Shown here: positions 1 through 10,200 of the stretch, one piece after another
Position numbering within the stretch: the stretch's first letter is position 1
Layout of the letters: every line of letters starts with the position of its first letter
From: Catonia carolina
Lineage: Eukaryota > Arthropoda > Insecta > Hemiptera > Achilidae
Assembly (NCBI GenBank): GCA_035578175.1
Contig: JAQMRL010000010.1
Coordinates: 35,162,784-35,226,783 of the forward strand
Length of the DNA: 64,000 nt
Reading direction: 5' to 3'
The notes under the pieces: generated by a model
What the model was told of the DNA's origin: nothing
Seen by the model: only the letters and a program-made list of their open reading frames with translations
The model's database searches: none
Program-made: the position numbers and the translations under genes

Positions 1-293
1 ATTCCAAAAATTTAAAAAAAAAAAGGATTGTTGAAAGTTGAGTCTATTTTAAATCTTTGAAAAGGAGAGAAGCATTTATAGTTTTTTATAAAAAAAAAAG
101 ACTAAATAATTAATATACAATTATTTTAATAAGGAAGTTTTCAAGTTAAGATTTTAAAAGTTTTAATTGTTTTTAAAAGGTTTTAATCGAAATTTTAAAA
201 TATACATATATTTTAAAATGAAAGAAAGTTGTTAAACTTATTTATTTGTTTATAAATATCATTTATGAACTTCACCACTGGACATCGATAGCA
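1..293 (+). repeat. 5' LTR, truncated by the window start
   Basis: This matches 5529-5821 base for base as far as I can read, so it is the last 293 bp of a 527-bp LTR. It ends in CA at 292-293, directly before the primer-binding site. Confidence 0.93.
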
Positions 294-295
294 AA

Positions 296-313
296 TGGTG
301 CATCGACCGGGAA
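296..313 (+). other. primer-binding site, probably tRNA-Gly
   Basis: TGGTGCATCGACCGGGAA begins two bases after the LTR end. From general knowledge, the 3' end of insect tRNA-Gly(GCC), CCA included, is complementary to this except for one base (A where G is expected). The position is seen directly; the tRNA identity is inference. Confidence 0.7.
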
Positions 314-656
314 AGCTAAAAATATAAGGGAAATTTCAACAGGAGAAAGGAAAAACGGAAAACTGAAAGAAGAAATCTAACAAAAATTATCAGAAATTTA
401 AAAGGAAATCAACAACAGAAATCAAAGACATCATAGAACGTCAGCAGAAACAGACTTCAACATAAAACTTCCGAACACAATATTATCATCGCAAACGCCT
501 ATCTTTCACTAATCTTTCAACAATCCTCCAACTTCAAATCAACTCCAATTTCGGCCAAAAAGACAACGTCCTTACATCTGGAAAAAGGTATACATCAGTT
601 ATCTGGTAAGTCGTCTTACACACATTCGTCAAACACACAATTACCGAATATAAATT

Positions 657-2030
657 ATGGAACAACAAGTAACACCACTTATTGACCCTAATAGACTGGA
701 TGACAACAACCTTAACTTTCAACTGAGACTACGAAAAAGCGTAACAACCGGACATATAGGACAGAGAAAACAACGATTACAAAAATTGATAGATAACGGA
801 CGACAAACTGACATTAATGCAATACGTAGATTTGACCTCAATAAACAATTAACTGAGTGTCAAAATTATTTTGTGCGGTTACAAAACACAGAAAATTTAA
901 ACGATCTAGAGAAATATAATGCTGAAGTTTTTGACGACCGTCTTAATAAACTCTTACTGTTTATATTAGCAAATAAACCAGATAAGGTTGTAGATTTCCA
1001 AAATTTAAAACAGGAATTTGATAATTGGAAGGCTAATGAGTTACACAATATCGAAATTAGACCTAATCTTGACCAAAATTTAAATTTCGAAGAGGTACGT
1101 TTAAATAACAACCCAGTACCTAACCAAAGGGAAGAAATTGTTAATGATGATCAAATTAGCTTGATACATCATCGAGTAATACAAAGTCCCGTTTTTAGGA
1201 ATGATGTTCATGATATATTAATACCAAATGCGATAGGTCACAATAACCCTGTGTGTGTCCAACGTGAATTAAATTTTAATTGGACAAAAATCGCAAACCC
1301 AATTGAAAACGAGTTAAAACAATTAACTATCACAGATGGACGTGATATTGATACGTTGGTTAGAAATATCAAAATTATTAAACAAATCCAGAAACGTTAT
1401 GCAGTAGATCTACCCTTGGTGTTATTAACTCCATTTATGACCGGTTTTACGGAACAAATTTTTGAAAATTCCATTAGAAATAACCACAATTTTGATCAGT
1501 TTCATCGAGATTTGGTGAATAAACTGATCACACCAAAAATGAAAGTGATATTAAAATTAAAATTATTATACAGAAATCAGTCACAAATGGAAACCTTGAC
1601 AGAATACATAAGAGAAATCTTAGAAAATCATGATGTATTAAGACTTAACCTCACCGAAGGTGAGTTGATTAATATAATATTAACTGGTTTAAATGAAATA
1701 TATGCTACACATTTAGGCATAATTGGTAGACCCAATAACTTACATGATTTTAATAAATTGGATGCTTATGTATATGAGAGGGTTTATGCTAGAACTCTTC
1801 ACGAAATAGGTTCATCAAAAATGAACGATACAAGCGCACTAAACTCTATAAATAACACAATGCCTCTTCAAGGTAAACAAATCATATCACAAAATACGAC
1901 ATCCGATAACATTGGGTCACAAATATCAAAAACAATATTAAAATGTTTTTATTGTAATAAACCAGGTCACATTAAACGAAATTGTAGACTTTGGCAACAG
2001 AAAAACAATAAAAACATGTCAAAAAACTAA
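657..2030 (+). CDS. gag: Gag of the gypsy element
   Basis: A 457-residue structural polyprotein that should form the intracellular virus-like particle and bind element RNA. It ends with a single CCHC zinc knuckle (CFYCNKPGHIKRNC, about residues 430-443), the typical nucleocapsid feature, followed by a Lys/Asn-rich tail. The rest is charged and helical-looking without a motif I recognise. ATG at 657 is the first in frame after the leader. The reading frame ends in TAA at 2028-2030, immediately after an A-AAA-AAC heptamer, so Pol is probably made by -1 frameshifting. No internal stops. Confidence 0.93.
   Translation: MEQQVTPLIDPNRLDDNNLNFQLRLRKSVTTGHIGQRKQRLQKLIDNGRQTDINAIRRFDLNKQLTECQNYFVRLQNTENLNDLEKYNAEVFDDRLNKLLLFILANKPDKVVDFQNLKQEFDNWKANELHNIEIRPNLDQNLNFEEVRLNNNPVPNQREEIVNDDQISLIHHRVIQSPVFRNDVHDILIPNAIGHNNPVCVQRELNFNWTKIANPIENELKQLTITDGRDIDTLVRNIKIIKQIQKRYAVDLPLVLLTPFMTGFTEQIFENSIRNNHNFDQFHRDLVNKLITPKMKVILKLKLLYRNQSQMETLTEYIREILENHDVLRLNLTEGELINIILTGLNEIYATHLGIIGRPNNLHDFNKLDAYVYERVYARTLHEIGSSKMNDTSALNSINNTMPLQGKQIISQNTTSDNIGSQISKTILKCFYCNKPGHIKRNCRLWQQKNNKNMSKN
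2021..2027 (+). promoter_or_regulatory. putative -1 ribosomal frameshift slippery site (A AAA AAC)
   Basis: In gag frame the codons are TCA AAA AAC TAA, so the heptamer A-AAA-AAC sits in the X-XXY-YYZ phase and the gag stop follows at once. The pol frame is -1 relative to gag and is open from 2012, so a slip here joins Gag to Pol directly. The heptamer and phases are seen; use as a frameshift site is inference. The alternative is separate initiation at the ATG at 2060. Confidence 0.75.
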
Positions 2031-2059
2031 ACGGATACAAACACGCGCAGCATACTCAT

Positions 2060-5050
2060 ATGGTTCGTGTTTGTAAACATGAGATGGGTAAATCTTTAAA
2101 GATAGGAAAACAAAGGTTGACTTATAAAAATACATTGAAAGGTTTAAAAATAAAAATTAAAAATAATATATTTAACGCGCTTATTGATTCAGGTTCTACA
2201 CATAATATTATTAACCAAAAAATGTATGTACTTTTGAAAAATAGCAATGCAATCATAAAAGAGGAAAAACTTAACGCAATCTGCCTCACAGCTGACAAAT
2301 TCCCTTTGGAAATTACTAAACAAGTGTGGGTTCGAATTAACCTACACAATCTATCATGGAAAATAAATTTCAAAGTGTTAAAAAAGATACACCATGAAAT
2401 AATACTTGGTATGCACTTTTTACATAAAACACGTGCTATTTTTAATGCTATAAAATCAGAAATAACCTTTGAATGGTTAAAGAATCAAAAATTTTATTTA
2501 ATAAATATATTTCCAGATCAAATTAATAATATAGAGCAATCTGAATACATTAAAAATAAAATAAATAATTTGTGTAAAGAATTTCCGGATGTACTTACGG
2601 CTAAATTAGGTTGTACTCATGAATTAACCTATGATATCAAACTTAAAAATAATGAAATTATAAAATCTAGGCCCTATCCTTTAAATCCAATAAAAACATT
2701 CCAAATGAAAAAACAAATCGATAAACTATTAAAGGATAAGGTAATTAGAGAGAGTGTTTCTCCTTATTCATCTCCGGCCTTTTTGATCCCGAAACCAAAT
2801 GGTTCAAGTCGTTTGGTTGTAGATTATCGTTCGGTCAACTTAATAATTGACTCGGAAGCACAACCCTTACCAAATATAAATCACGCTTTCCAATGGTTTT
2901 CCAAAGCACGATGGTTCAGTACATTAGATTTGGCACAAGCGTATCATCAAATCCCATTGACAGAGAGATCTCGTCAAATTACTGCATTCTGTACTACAGA
3001 TGGATTGTATGAATATGAAAGATTACCTTTTGGTTTGTCGACCGGCGCACAAGTTCTAACTCGCCTTATGAATAAAATATTTAAAAATATTAAATATAAA
3101 TTTGTGTTTAATTATATGGATGATATTTTAATATATTCCAAAAGTTTTACAGAACACTTAAAACATATCAAAATAGTGTTGTCGATCTTGAGAAAAGCTG
3201 GTATCACCATTAATCCTGATAAGGTGACATTTGCTGTAAATGAAATACCATTTCTTGGACACACGTTGTCATACAAGGGTGTCTCTATAGATTCAACGAG
3301 GACACAAAAAATTTTAGAATATCCGGAACCTACATCAGTAAAACAAGTACATCGGTATTGTGGTATGATTAATTATTTTTCCAAATTTATTAAAAATTAT
3401 GCTGACAGGATCGAACCCCTGAATAGATTAAGACGTAAAAATACTCAGTTTGTTTGGGGAGACTCACAAAGAAAAGCGTTCGAAGATCTTAAACAAGCAA
3501 TTGCTAATCCTCCAGTTCTCTCCATACCAGACTTTTCTAAAGAATTCATTTTACAAACAGATGCGTCAGATACAGGTATAGGGGCGGTGTTACTCCAAGA
3601 ACATGAAGGGTCCAGAAGAGCTATAGCATACGCCTCTAAAACATTGACAGAAGCAGAAAGAAAATTTTCTGCATATGAACGTGAATGTCTGGCAGTTGTT
3701 TTCGCGACAGATCACTTTAGAACTTATCTAACGCACCGTGAATTTCTTTTAGAAACGGATAACCAAGCTTTAGCCTGGCTTCTTTCACGACCAAAACAAT
3801 TAGGTCGGTTGGCTAGATGGTTATTACGCTTATCCGTCTTTAAATTTAAAATTAATCACATTCGTGGTTCAAATAATAATGTGGCTGATGCATTATCGAG
3901 AATGTATGAATTAAATAATGAAGATACAGCAAAAGAGATATCGTATATCAATGCTTTATTATCACAGTTTCCCCTTTCCTTTACAGATATAAAACAACAT
4001 CAAAAACAGGATACCTTTATCCTTAAACAAAAACAACAAATGAACAATAAATTTTGTTTATCAAAAGGGATCCTCTGTCTACAAGACAAAAATCATAATC
4101 CGACCAAAATTGTTCTCCCCAATTCTTTAAAAGATTTAGTCTTTAAATATTTTCATCATTCGGAAATAGGAGGACATTTAGGTATTGACAAAACTATACA
4201 TAAAATAACAAAGCATTTTTATTGGCCTGACATATATAAGGAAATTCCTTTAAAGGTGAATGCTTGCATGATCTGTCAACGCAGCAAACCTGGCATGAAT
4301 TATAAATGGGGGAATCTTAGTTCAAGAGTTCCAACGATACCATTTGATACGTTATTTATTGACACCGTTGGTAGTCTTCCAAAAACTAACCAAGGTTATA
4401 AATATATTCTGGTGGTGGTGGATAGTTTTTCAAAATTTACTTGGTTAGCTCCATTAAAAAATACTAATACATCCTCTATTATAGATGAATTAAAACGTAT
4501 CTTTCAGAACTACTCCATTCCGAGGTTAATTGTCACGGATAATGCCAAAACATTTAACTCCACAATGTTTAAAAACTTTTGTTTTACCTTAGGAATTAAA
4601 AGAACCACTCTATCTCCTTACCACCCACGCCCATCTCATGCTGAAAGACTGAATAGAAATCTTAGGTCTATTCTTATCGCGTACCACGCAACAGCCCAAA
4701 CGCCCTTGGATAGAGCGTGGAATATTCAGGATATCCTTCATCGGAATCCCGTACGATCGAGCAACATGATGAGTACAATTAGACGGCAACTAATTAAGTC
4801 TCATCATGATATGGCACGTAGATATAATGCTACACGCCATCCAAATCCATTTTCGGTGGGAGATAAAGTTTTACTTAAAACTCATCCCGTAAGTTCAAAA
4901 AAGAAAAATATTTGTGCAAAAATGGCATACCGGTGGTCGGAACCATTTTATATAATTGGATTCTCTACACCTGTTACAGCCTTACTCCGTAAGACTGTCG
5001 GGGGAGAAATATCCAAAGAACATATCTCTAATCTTAAAAAGGTATCATAA
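2060..5050 (+). CDS. pol: Pol polyprotein (protease, RT, RNase H, integrase) of the gypsy element
   Basis: From the ATG at 2060 there are 996 codons; the frame is open back to 2012. Domains in order: aspartic protease with LIDSGS (about residues 41-46); reverse transcriptase with the YMDD-type catalytic box (NYMDDILIYS, about 350-360); RNase H beginning at QTDASDTG (about 500); integrase with an HHCC zinc finger (about 700-740) and a DDE core: Asp in FIDTVG (about 766), Asp in VTDNAK (about 826), Glu in HAERLN (about 860). A basic C-terminal domain follows. All catalytic residues named are present and there is no stop, so the protein could be functional. No chromodomain or env is evident. The clade within Ty3/gypsy was not determined. 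Confidence 0.93.
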   Translation: MVRVCKHEMGKSLKIGKQRLTYKNTLKGLKIKIKNNIFNALIDSGSTHNIINQKMYVLLKNSNAIIKEEKLNAICLTADKFPLEITKQVWVRINLHNLSWKINFKVLKKIHHEIILGMHFLHKTRAIFNAIKSEITFEWLKNQKFYLINIFPDQINNIEQSEYIKNKINNLCKEFPDVLTAKLGCTHELTYDIKLKNNEIIKSRPYPLNPIKTFQMKKQIDKLLKDKVIRESVSPYSSPAFLIPKPNGSSRLVVDYRSVNLIIDSEAQPLPNINHAFQWFSKARWFSTLDLAQAYHQIPLTERSRQITAFCTTDGLYEYERLPFGLSTGAQVLTRLMNKIFKNIKYKFVFNYMDDILIYSKSFTEHLKHIKIVLSILRKAGITINPDKVTFAVNEIPFLGHTLSYKGVSIDSTRTQKILEYPEPTSVKQVHRYCGMINYFSKFIKNYADRIEPLNRLRRKNTQFVWGDSQRKAFEDLKQAIANPPVLSIPDFSKEFILQTDASDTGIGAVLLQEHEGSRRAIAYASKTLTEAERKFSAYERECLAVVFATDHFRTYLTHREFLLETDNQALAWLLSRPKQLGRLARWLLRLSVFKFKINHIRGSNNNVADALSRMYELNNEDTAKEISYINALLSQFPLSFTDIKQHQKQDTFILKQKQQMNNKFCLSKGILCLQDKNHNPTKIVLPNSLKDLVFKYFHHSEIGGHLGIDKTIHKITKHFYWPDIYKEIPLKVNACMICQRSKPGMNYKWGNLSSRVPTIPFDTLFIDTVGSLPKTNQGYKYILVVVDSFSKFTWLAPLKNTNTSSIIDELKRIFQNYSIPRLIVTDNAKTFNSTMFKNFCFTLGIKRTTLSPYHPRPSHAERLNRNLRSILIAYHATAQTPLDRAWNIQDILHRNPVRSSNMMSTIRRQLIKSHHDMARRYNATRHPNPFSVGDKVLLKTHPVSSKKKNICAKMAYRWSEPFYIIGFSTPVTALLRKTVGGEISKEHISNLKKVS

Positions 5051-5278
5051 ATTACCAAGATTAGTAATATTATTAAGTGAGGTACGTCGCGACTCTCGAG
5101 CTTGTGATGTTGGTATTAAAGGTGTATCCGATGTTACTTGATGTGTGAATGTGTTATGAAAGGGGCCCCGAATGATCGTAACTTACCGTCTCAGGCCGAC
5201 AACTGCTCCGTACTCATCTTTTTTGTTTTCGACATTTAAGCACCCACCCCTTATTCCTCTTGCTTGTGTATGTTTCCC

Positions 5279-5293
5279 AGGGGGGGGGGAAGA
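5279..5293 (+). other. polypurine tract of the gypsy element
   Basis: An A, then ten G, then AAGA, directly upstream of the 3' LTR. This is the expected primer site for plus-strand DNA synthesis. Confidence 0.85.
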
Positions 5294-5294
5294 T

Positions 5295-5821
5295 TGTAAT
5301 AGATTATGAGACAAGTATATAAACATCATTCCTTACACACAATTACAATAAACACACACGTAAACACATACCCTCTACACAATTGACACAACTGATATAA
5401 CCAAGACATGTCAACATTTACATTTGTTACATTTACATCTCAACATAAATACAGATGATTTCCAGCTTCCAGATGTAAGTAAGATAAATAAAACAAAAAA
5501 AAAAAAGAAAAAAAAAGAAAATTTAAAAATTCCAAAAATTTAAAAAAAAAAAGGATTGTTGAAAGTTGAGTCTATTTTAAATCTTTGAAAAGGAGAGAAG
5601 CATTTATAGTTTTTTATAAAAAAAAAAGACTAAATAATTAATATACAATTATTTTAATAAGGAAGTTTTCAAGTTAAGATTTTAAAAGTTTTAATTGTTT
5701 TTAAAAGGTTTTAATCGAAATTTTAAAATATACATATATTTTAAAATGAAAGAAAGTTGTTAAACTTATTTATTTGTTTATAAATATCATTTATGAACTT
5801 CACCACTGGACATCGATAGCA
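5295..5821 (+). repeat. 3' LTR (527 bp, TG...CA)
   Basis: Begins TGTAATAG after the polypurine tract and ends ATAGCA at 5821. A TATA-box-like TATATAAAC lies about 30 bp in, and AATAAA-type sequences lie in the middle, as expected for U3 and R. The last 293 bp repeat at 1-293. The LTR promoter points toward the downstream gene. Confidence 0.92.
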
Positions 5822-7175
5822 GTACTATAGAGTACTATAATACTATTATATGAGTACTATAATAGAGGCAACATGCGCGGCCAAATATATGGTAATTTTG
5901 TGCGAGAGAGACAGACCGCGTAATATTGAGTGCTTTCTGTCTAACCCCATACGATTTCGACATACACCATATGGCGGGGCGAGTGAGAGAGAAGATTTGT
6001 TAGAACGAGACAGATAACGTAATAACTTGCGCAAATTGTAAACACGGTAACCTTACGCAATGGTGTCTCCATGTAGTATACTCAAAGATTCGAGTGCAGT
6101 AAATATAGTGAAGTAAAATAATGACTTTTCAGCAAACAATTCAGGTTTCGTTGTTTTCTTTAAAACATATAAATTTATTTTATAGTCTTTACTTTTGGAT
6201 TCATCCTAAATACGGTTGTAATATTTAGGTATACTACTTCGTTGTTAATATGTAAGTTGGGTTGGTAATAGTTTACCGTTTGCTCGTTGCGTATTTTGGT
6301 AGTGTTTGTGCGTGACAGTTGTGTTTAAACTTGTTAAGGTTGATAGAAATTTTATATTTCATGATTCCTTGGTTTTGAGGTGCTTTAAAAACTTTTTATT
6401 GATTCATGGGGTAAACTTTGGGTATGATTTTTCCCGAATATAAGTAGTTTTCTATTTATTATTAACGTTCTTTTATAAATATAATTGTTTACTTTCTGTT
6501 TTGAATTCTGTGCTGTTCCTGTGAGGAGTAAAAGTTTGAATATTTTTTCTGATTGTTTTATCTTAACTTATTAGTTGTTTACGTCTTCCTTGTTTTTAAT
6601 CAACTCAAATAGTATTTACGTATTGTAAATAGCGAAAATATTTTTTTAGCCTGTGAATTGAGCTTTGCTTGATAAAAGATCTTTGAACTTAACCTATTTT
6701 TAAATCAATCTTTTTGTATACTAGGTTAGAGTACGTTATTAAAAAGTTTTTGACGACTAATCTTGATCATTAATTATCCATCTACCAGGCGTATTCGTTG
6801 TAAAGCCGATTTATAAAATTATTTCAACAAATAATAGACTAGTTGATAGACAGCTATAAAAATAATTGTCAGACTTTTTAGAGTGCTATTTTATTCTGAT
6901 TTACAATTTTTGAAAAGTAAAAACGTACATGCACCTTTGAACTTTAGGCTGTGATTTTACAATTTTTGTTATTGTAAACTTTGTTATATATTGTTTATTT
7001 TTATCACTCCCATGTTACTTTATCTTCCAATTTAAAACCAAGGTTGCATTTTTCTGTTTTGTAAAAAAATTGCCTAAATCATTTACAATAGTATAATTTG
7101 TGAATAGGCCTATTATACATTAAGTTACAATCAAATAATATTCTGTTATTTAATGTGCTGTTCTTATGTTTTCAG
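5822..7175 (+). promoter_or_regulatory. probable promoter and 5' UTR region of the plus-strand gene
   Basis: No convincing ORF. 5822-5870 repeats an AGTACTATA-like word several times. 5870-6110 is richer in CpG than its surroundings. The first coding exon begins at a splice acceptor (7174-7175), so a non-coding exon must lie upstream. A strong donor sequence, GTAAGT at 6252, is one candidate for its end. No TATA box or initiator can be assigned with confidence. Confidence 0.35.
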
Positions 7176-7229
7176 GATTTAATATTGCCTTCACTGCATG
7201 ATTTAGACTTTTCTGAACTAATATGGCTG
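7176..7229 (+). CDS. exon with start codon: ATG GCT G
   Basis: The acceptor TTTTCAG ends at 7175 and the donor GTATGT starts at 7230. The only reading that joins exon 2 in phase is ATG at 7223, Ala, then a G completing GAT (Asp) across the junction, giving a start MADSNKNDLL. Only 7 bases are coding; 7176-7222 is 5' UTR. Confidence 0.75.
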
Positions 7230-10200
7230 GTATGTAAATAATCTTTATGTACCTTTATTAAATTATACTAATTATTATCCAAACATATAATTTACTGTGG
7301 ATTTAAGACCAAGTTCTTAAATTGTTTTATCTAGTTTCTTCTGAAAATTACATGTGTAGAAATATAAGTTACCTTATAGTAACATTTTTTTGTGTTGTTG
7401 CATGAATCAGCCACCTTAACAAACTAACCTTTTTATTAGCTTGCATTGTAGTGTTAACCTAATAAAAGTTTTAGATGATTAAGAATGTTTTGTATATAGT
7501 TAAAATATTAAATTGAATAAACTTTCGAAATAATGTCAGTGTTTAAAGAATGATGTATTATCCAAAATCAGAGTAATTTATATTCAATTAAAGAAAGCTT
7601 TGTCTATTTTCTTAGTAACTTATTTAATATTCATTTTATTTAAACCCAATAATCAAAAGTAACTCAACTGTTTGTTACATGCAGAAAATTTGTTTTTGTT
7701 ACTTTTCCCAAAATCTTAAAACTACAATATTATTTGATGCATTTTATTGTGTCATCATCTTCCATGCTCATTATTTGAGTCGACCCTTATATTTTCTGCG
7801 ATATCCATGTTTTCAGACCCCCTGAACCAAAAACCATGTTTCCAGCGATTGGTCTGTGTGCGCGTGCGTGCGTGTGTGTGTGTGCGTGCGCGCGCGCGTG
7901 TGTGTGTGTGTGTGAACAAAATATCTCAAAAATGAAACATTGTATGAAATTGAAACTTAAGTTAGGTAGTATTAAAGAACCCGACATTTTCATCAAAATC
8001 GGTCAACTGGAAGCAGTAGTTTGTGTAATTTTTAAATTTTTTGTAATTTTCTCAAAACTGCTCCTACGATTTTTTAGAAAATCATCTTATTTTCTACTTT
8101 TTTATGCTGTACATGATAGGGTGGGCACCATGTCTGCTGAAATTCTTGGGGAGGCTGTTCTCTCGTAGAAATTTTTTTTTAAGATTGGGGCCTTAATATG
8201 CATTATCAGGGTAAAAGTATGTATAATCAGAGTTGTTGAACATTTAAAAACCTACAACTTTTATTCCAAGCATTTCTTTGTATAACGCTTAGTTTAGCGG
8301 TAATTAATGATTTTATGTTTTCACTAAATATGAACATTTGGAAACGTTGATAGTTACAGCTCTGGCTGTCTCTCGCATCCCATATGCTACCCTTCTTTAT
8401 CCATCCAATCTTCCTCACATAAATTTCTGGTGTTCATGTCATGCCGCACTTGACCTCACCATAATTCTGGAGGCCTACATCTTTTGTGCCCTGGTGGATT
8501 TGAATTTATTATTTACTTTAGCCATCTTTCATTCTCCATTTTTTTGTGAAGAACTTAACCATTGTGGACTTGTTTTCAGTTTTCCGATGATTTCTCTAAT
8601 TTCTGCATTCTAGACTCACGCCATCCTAGAGATTTTACAACTCATACTCAATTAGTCCATCTCTTATACATTTTTAATCTGTTGCCAGTTCCTCGTTCTC
8701 ATCTTCCACATCTCCAAGCTATACATCTGAATGTTTTCAACTACTGCTATATACATACAAACTTTTATTACATTTCTTTTACAGATTATAATTTTGTAAC
8801 AGTTATGAAACCTCAAAGTTTATCATATTCCTGCCAATGTCATCGTGGTTTTCATTAATAAAAAATATTATTTCATATCACTACATGAAAAATCTGATGT
8901 GAAACACTCACTAGACTTTCTATTGCCAATCTAAATTAAAAATATAATATATTTTAATCATGAGTGAATGACACAAAATGAAAATTAACCTCTATACTGT
9001 AGGACTTAAAAATACAGAAAATCAATCATTGACTCTACACTAGGCTCCAGAAAAAAACATGCTTGACATAAAAGTTGTAGGTTTTTTATGTTCTACAACT
9101 TTGATTATACATATAGGCCTACACTTCCACTAGAATGCATACGAAGGCCACAATCATAAAAAATCCACTTATTACCATGAGAGAATGCCCCCCCCCAAGA
9201 GTTTCAGCAGACATGGCGCTTAACCCTATCGTATAGAGCATAAAAAATGTAGCAAATGAGGTGATTTAAAAAAAAGTTATGAATCCGTTTTTGAAGAAAT
9301 TCCAAACAAATGAAAAATCGCACAAATAAACTACTACCTTTGGTTGATCAATTTTAATAAAAATGTTCGTGTCGGCTTCTCTAGTGATTTTATTGTAAAT
9401 TTCAAGTTTCAACTTTGTGCCTTCTTCTGTTTTTGAGATATTTTGTTCACACACAGACCAATAGCTAAAAACATGTTTTTTCAGGTGGCCTGAAAACATG
9501 TAGGCATATTTCCAGTGAAAACTGAATTTCGAAAAGTCGACATAAAACAAAACTTTCCTTTCCTATATATTCATGTAAGACAAGAGAAAATAAAAGTGGG
9601 AAACTATTAAAACTAGTCACTCTGTACGTTTTTATGAATTTTTACTTTCTCTTGCCTATATGAATGTATAGGAAGGAAAGTATTGTTTTCATGTTGATTT
9701 TTCGAAATTGAGTTTTTACGGGATCTACATGTTTTCTGATCCCCTAAACCCAAAATCGTGTTTTTAGCGATTGGTCTGAGTGTATGTGTCTGAACAAAAT
9801 ATCTCAAGAACGGAACATCATACAAACTTGAAACTTAGTTAGGCACTACTACCGGGCCCGACATAAATATTTTCATCAAAATTGGTCAACCGGAAGTAGT
9901 AGTTTATTCGTTGTGTTTATTTTACTTTTTTGAGATTTTCTCAAAAACGGCTCCTACGATTTTTTAAAAATTCGCCTCATTTGTTATGCTCAATAAGATA
10001 GGGTAGGTGCCATAACTGCTAAAATCCTTGGGGAGGCTGTGCTCTTGTAGAAAAAAAATGTTTTTTTTAAGATAGTGCTTTAATATGCATTTTAGCATTT
10101 TATTTTGCTTTAATACGCTTTGTAGCGCAGAAATGTATAATAAAAGTTGTAGAGAAATTAAAAACCTACAACATTTATTTTAAACATTTTTTTGTATAAC

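Larger units (their letters stand above)
1..5821 (+). mobile_element. Ty3/gypsy LTR retrotransposon, near complete
   Basis: Order seen: 5' LTR remnant (1-293), primer-binding site (296-313), gag (657-2030), pol with protease, RT, RNase H and integrase (to 5050), polypurine tract (5279-5293) and 3' LTR (5295-5821). Protease-RT-RNase H-integrase order is that of Ty3/gypsy. There is no envelope-like ORF between pol and the 3' LTR. By eye the 293 bp of 5' LTR present match the 3' LTR without a difference, and both ORFs are open, so the insertion is recent. The upstream target duplication lies outside the window. The element sits about 1.4 kb upstream of the first coding exon of the plus-strand gene at 7223, in the same orientation. 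Confidence 0.95.

Noticed and set aside
5050..5295. Possible env gene after pol in the first gypsy element
   Set aside because: Only about 245 bp separate pol from the 3' LTR and no reading frame fits.
7176..7229. Alternative reading of this exon as DLILPSLHDLDFSELIWL (phase 0)
   Set aside because: The frame is open, but it leaves no base over for the split codon that exon 2 requires (phase 1), whereas ATG GCT G fits exactly.
7747..8168. Overlapping ORFs on both strands around the GT run
   Set aside because: They are created by the microsatellite and the interspersed repeat; low-complexity Cys/Val/Arg peptides are not genes.
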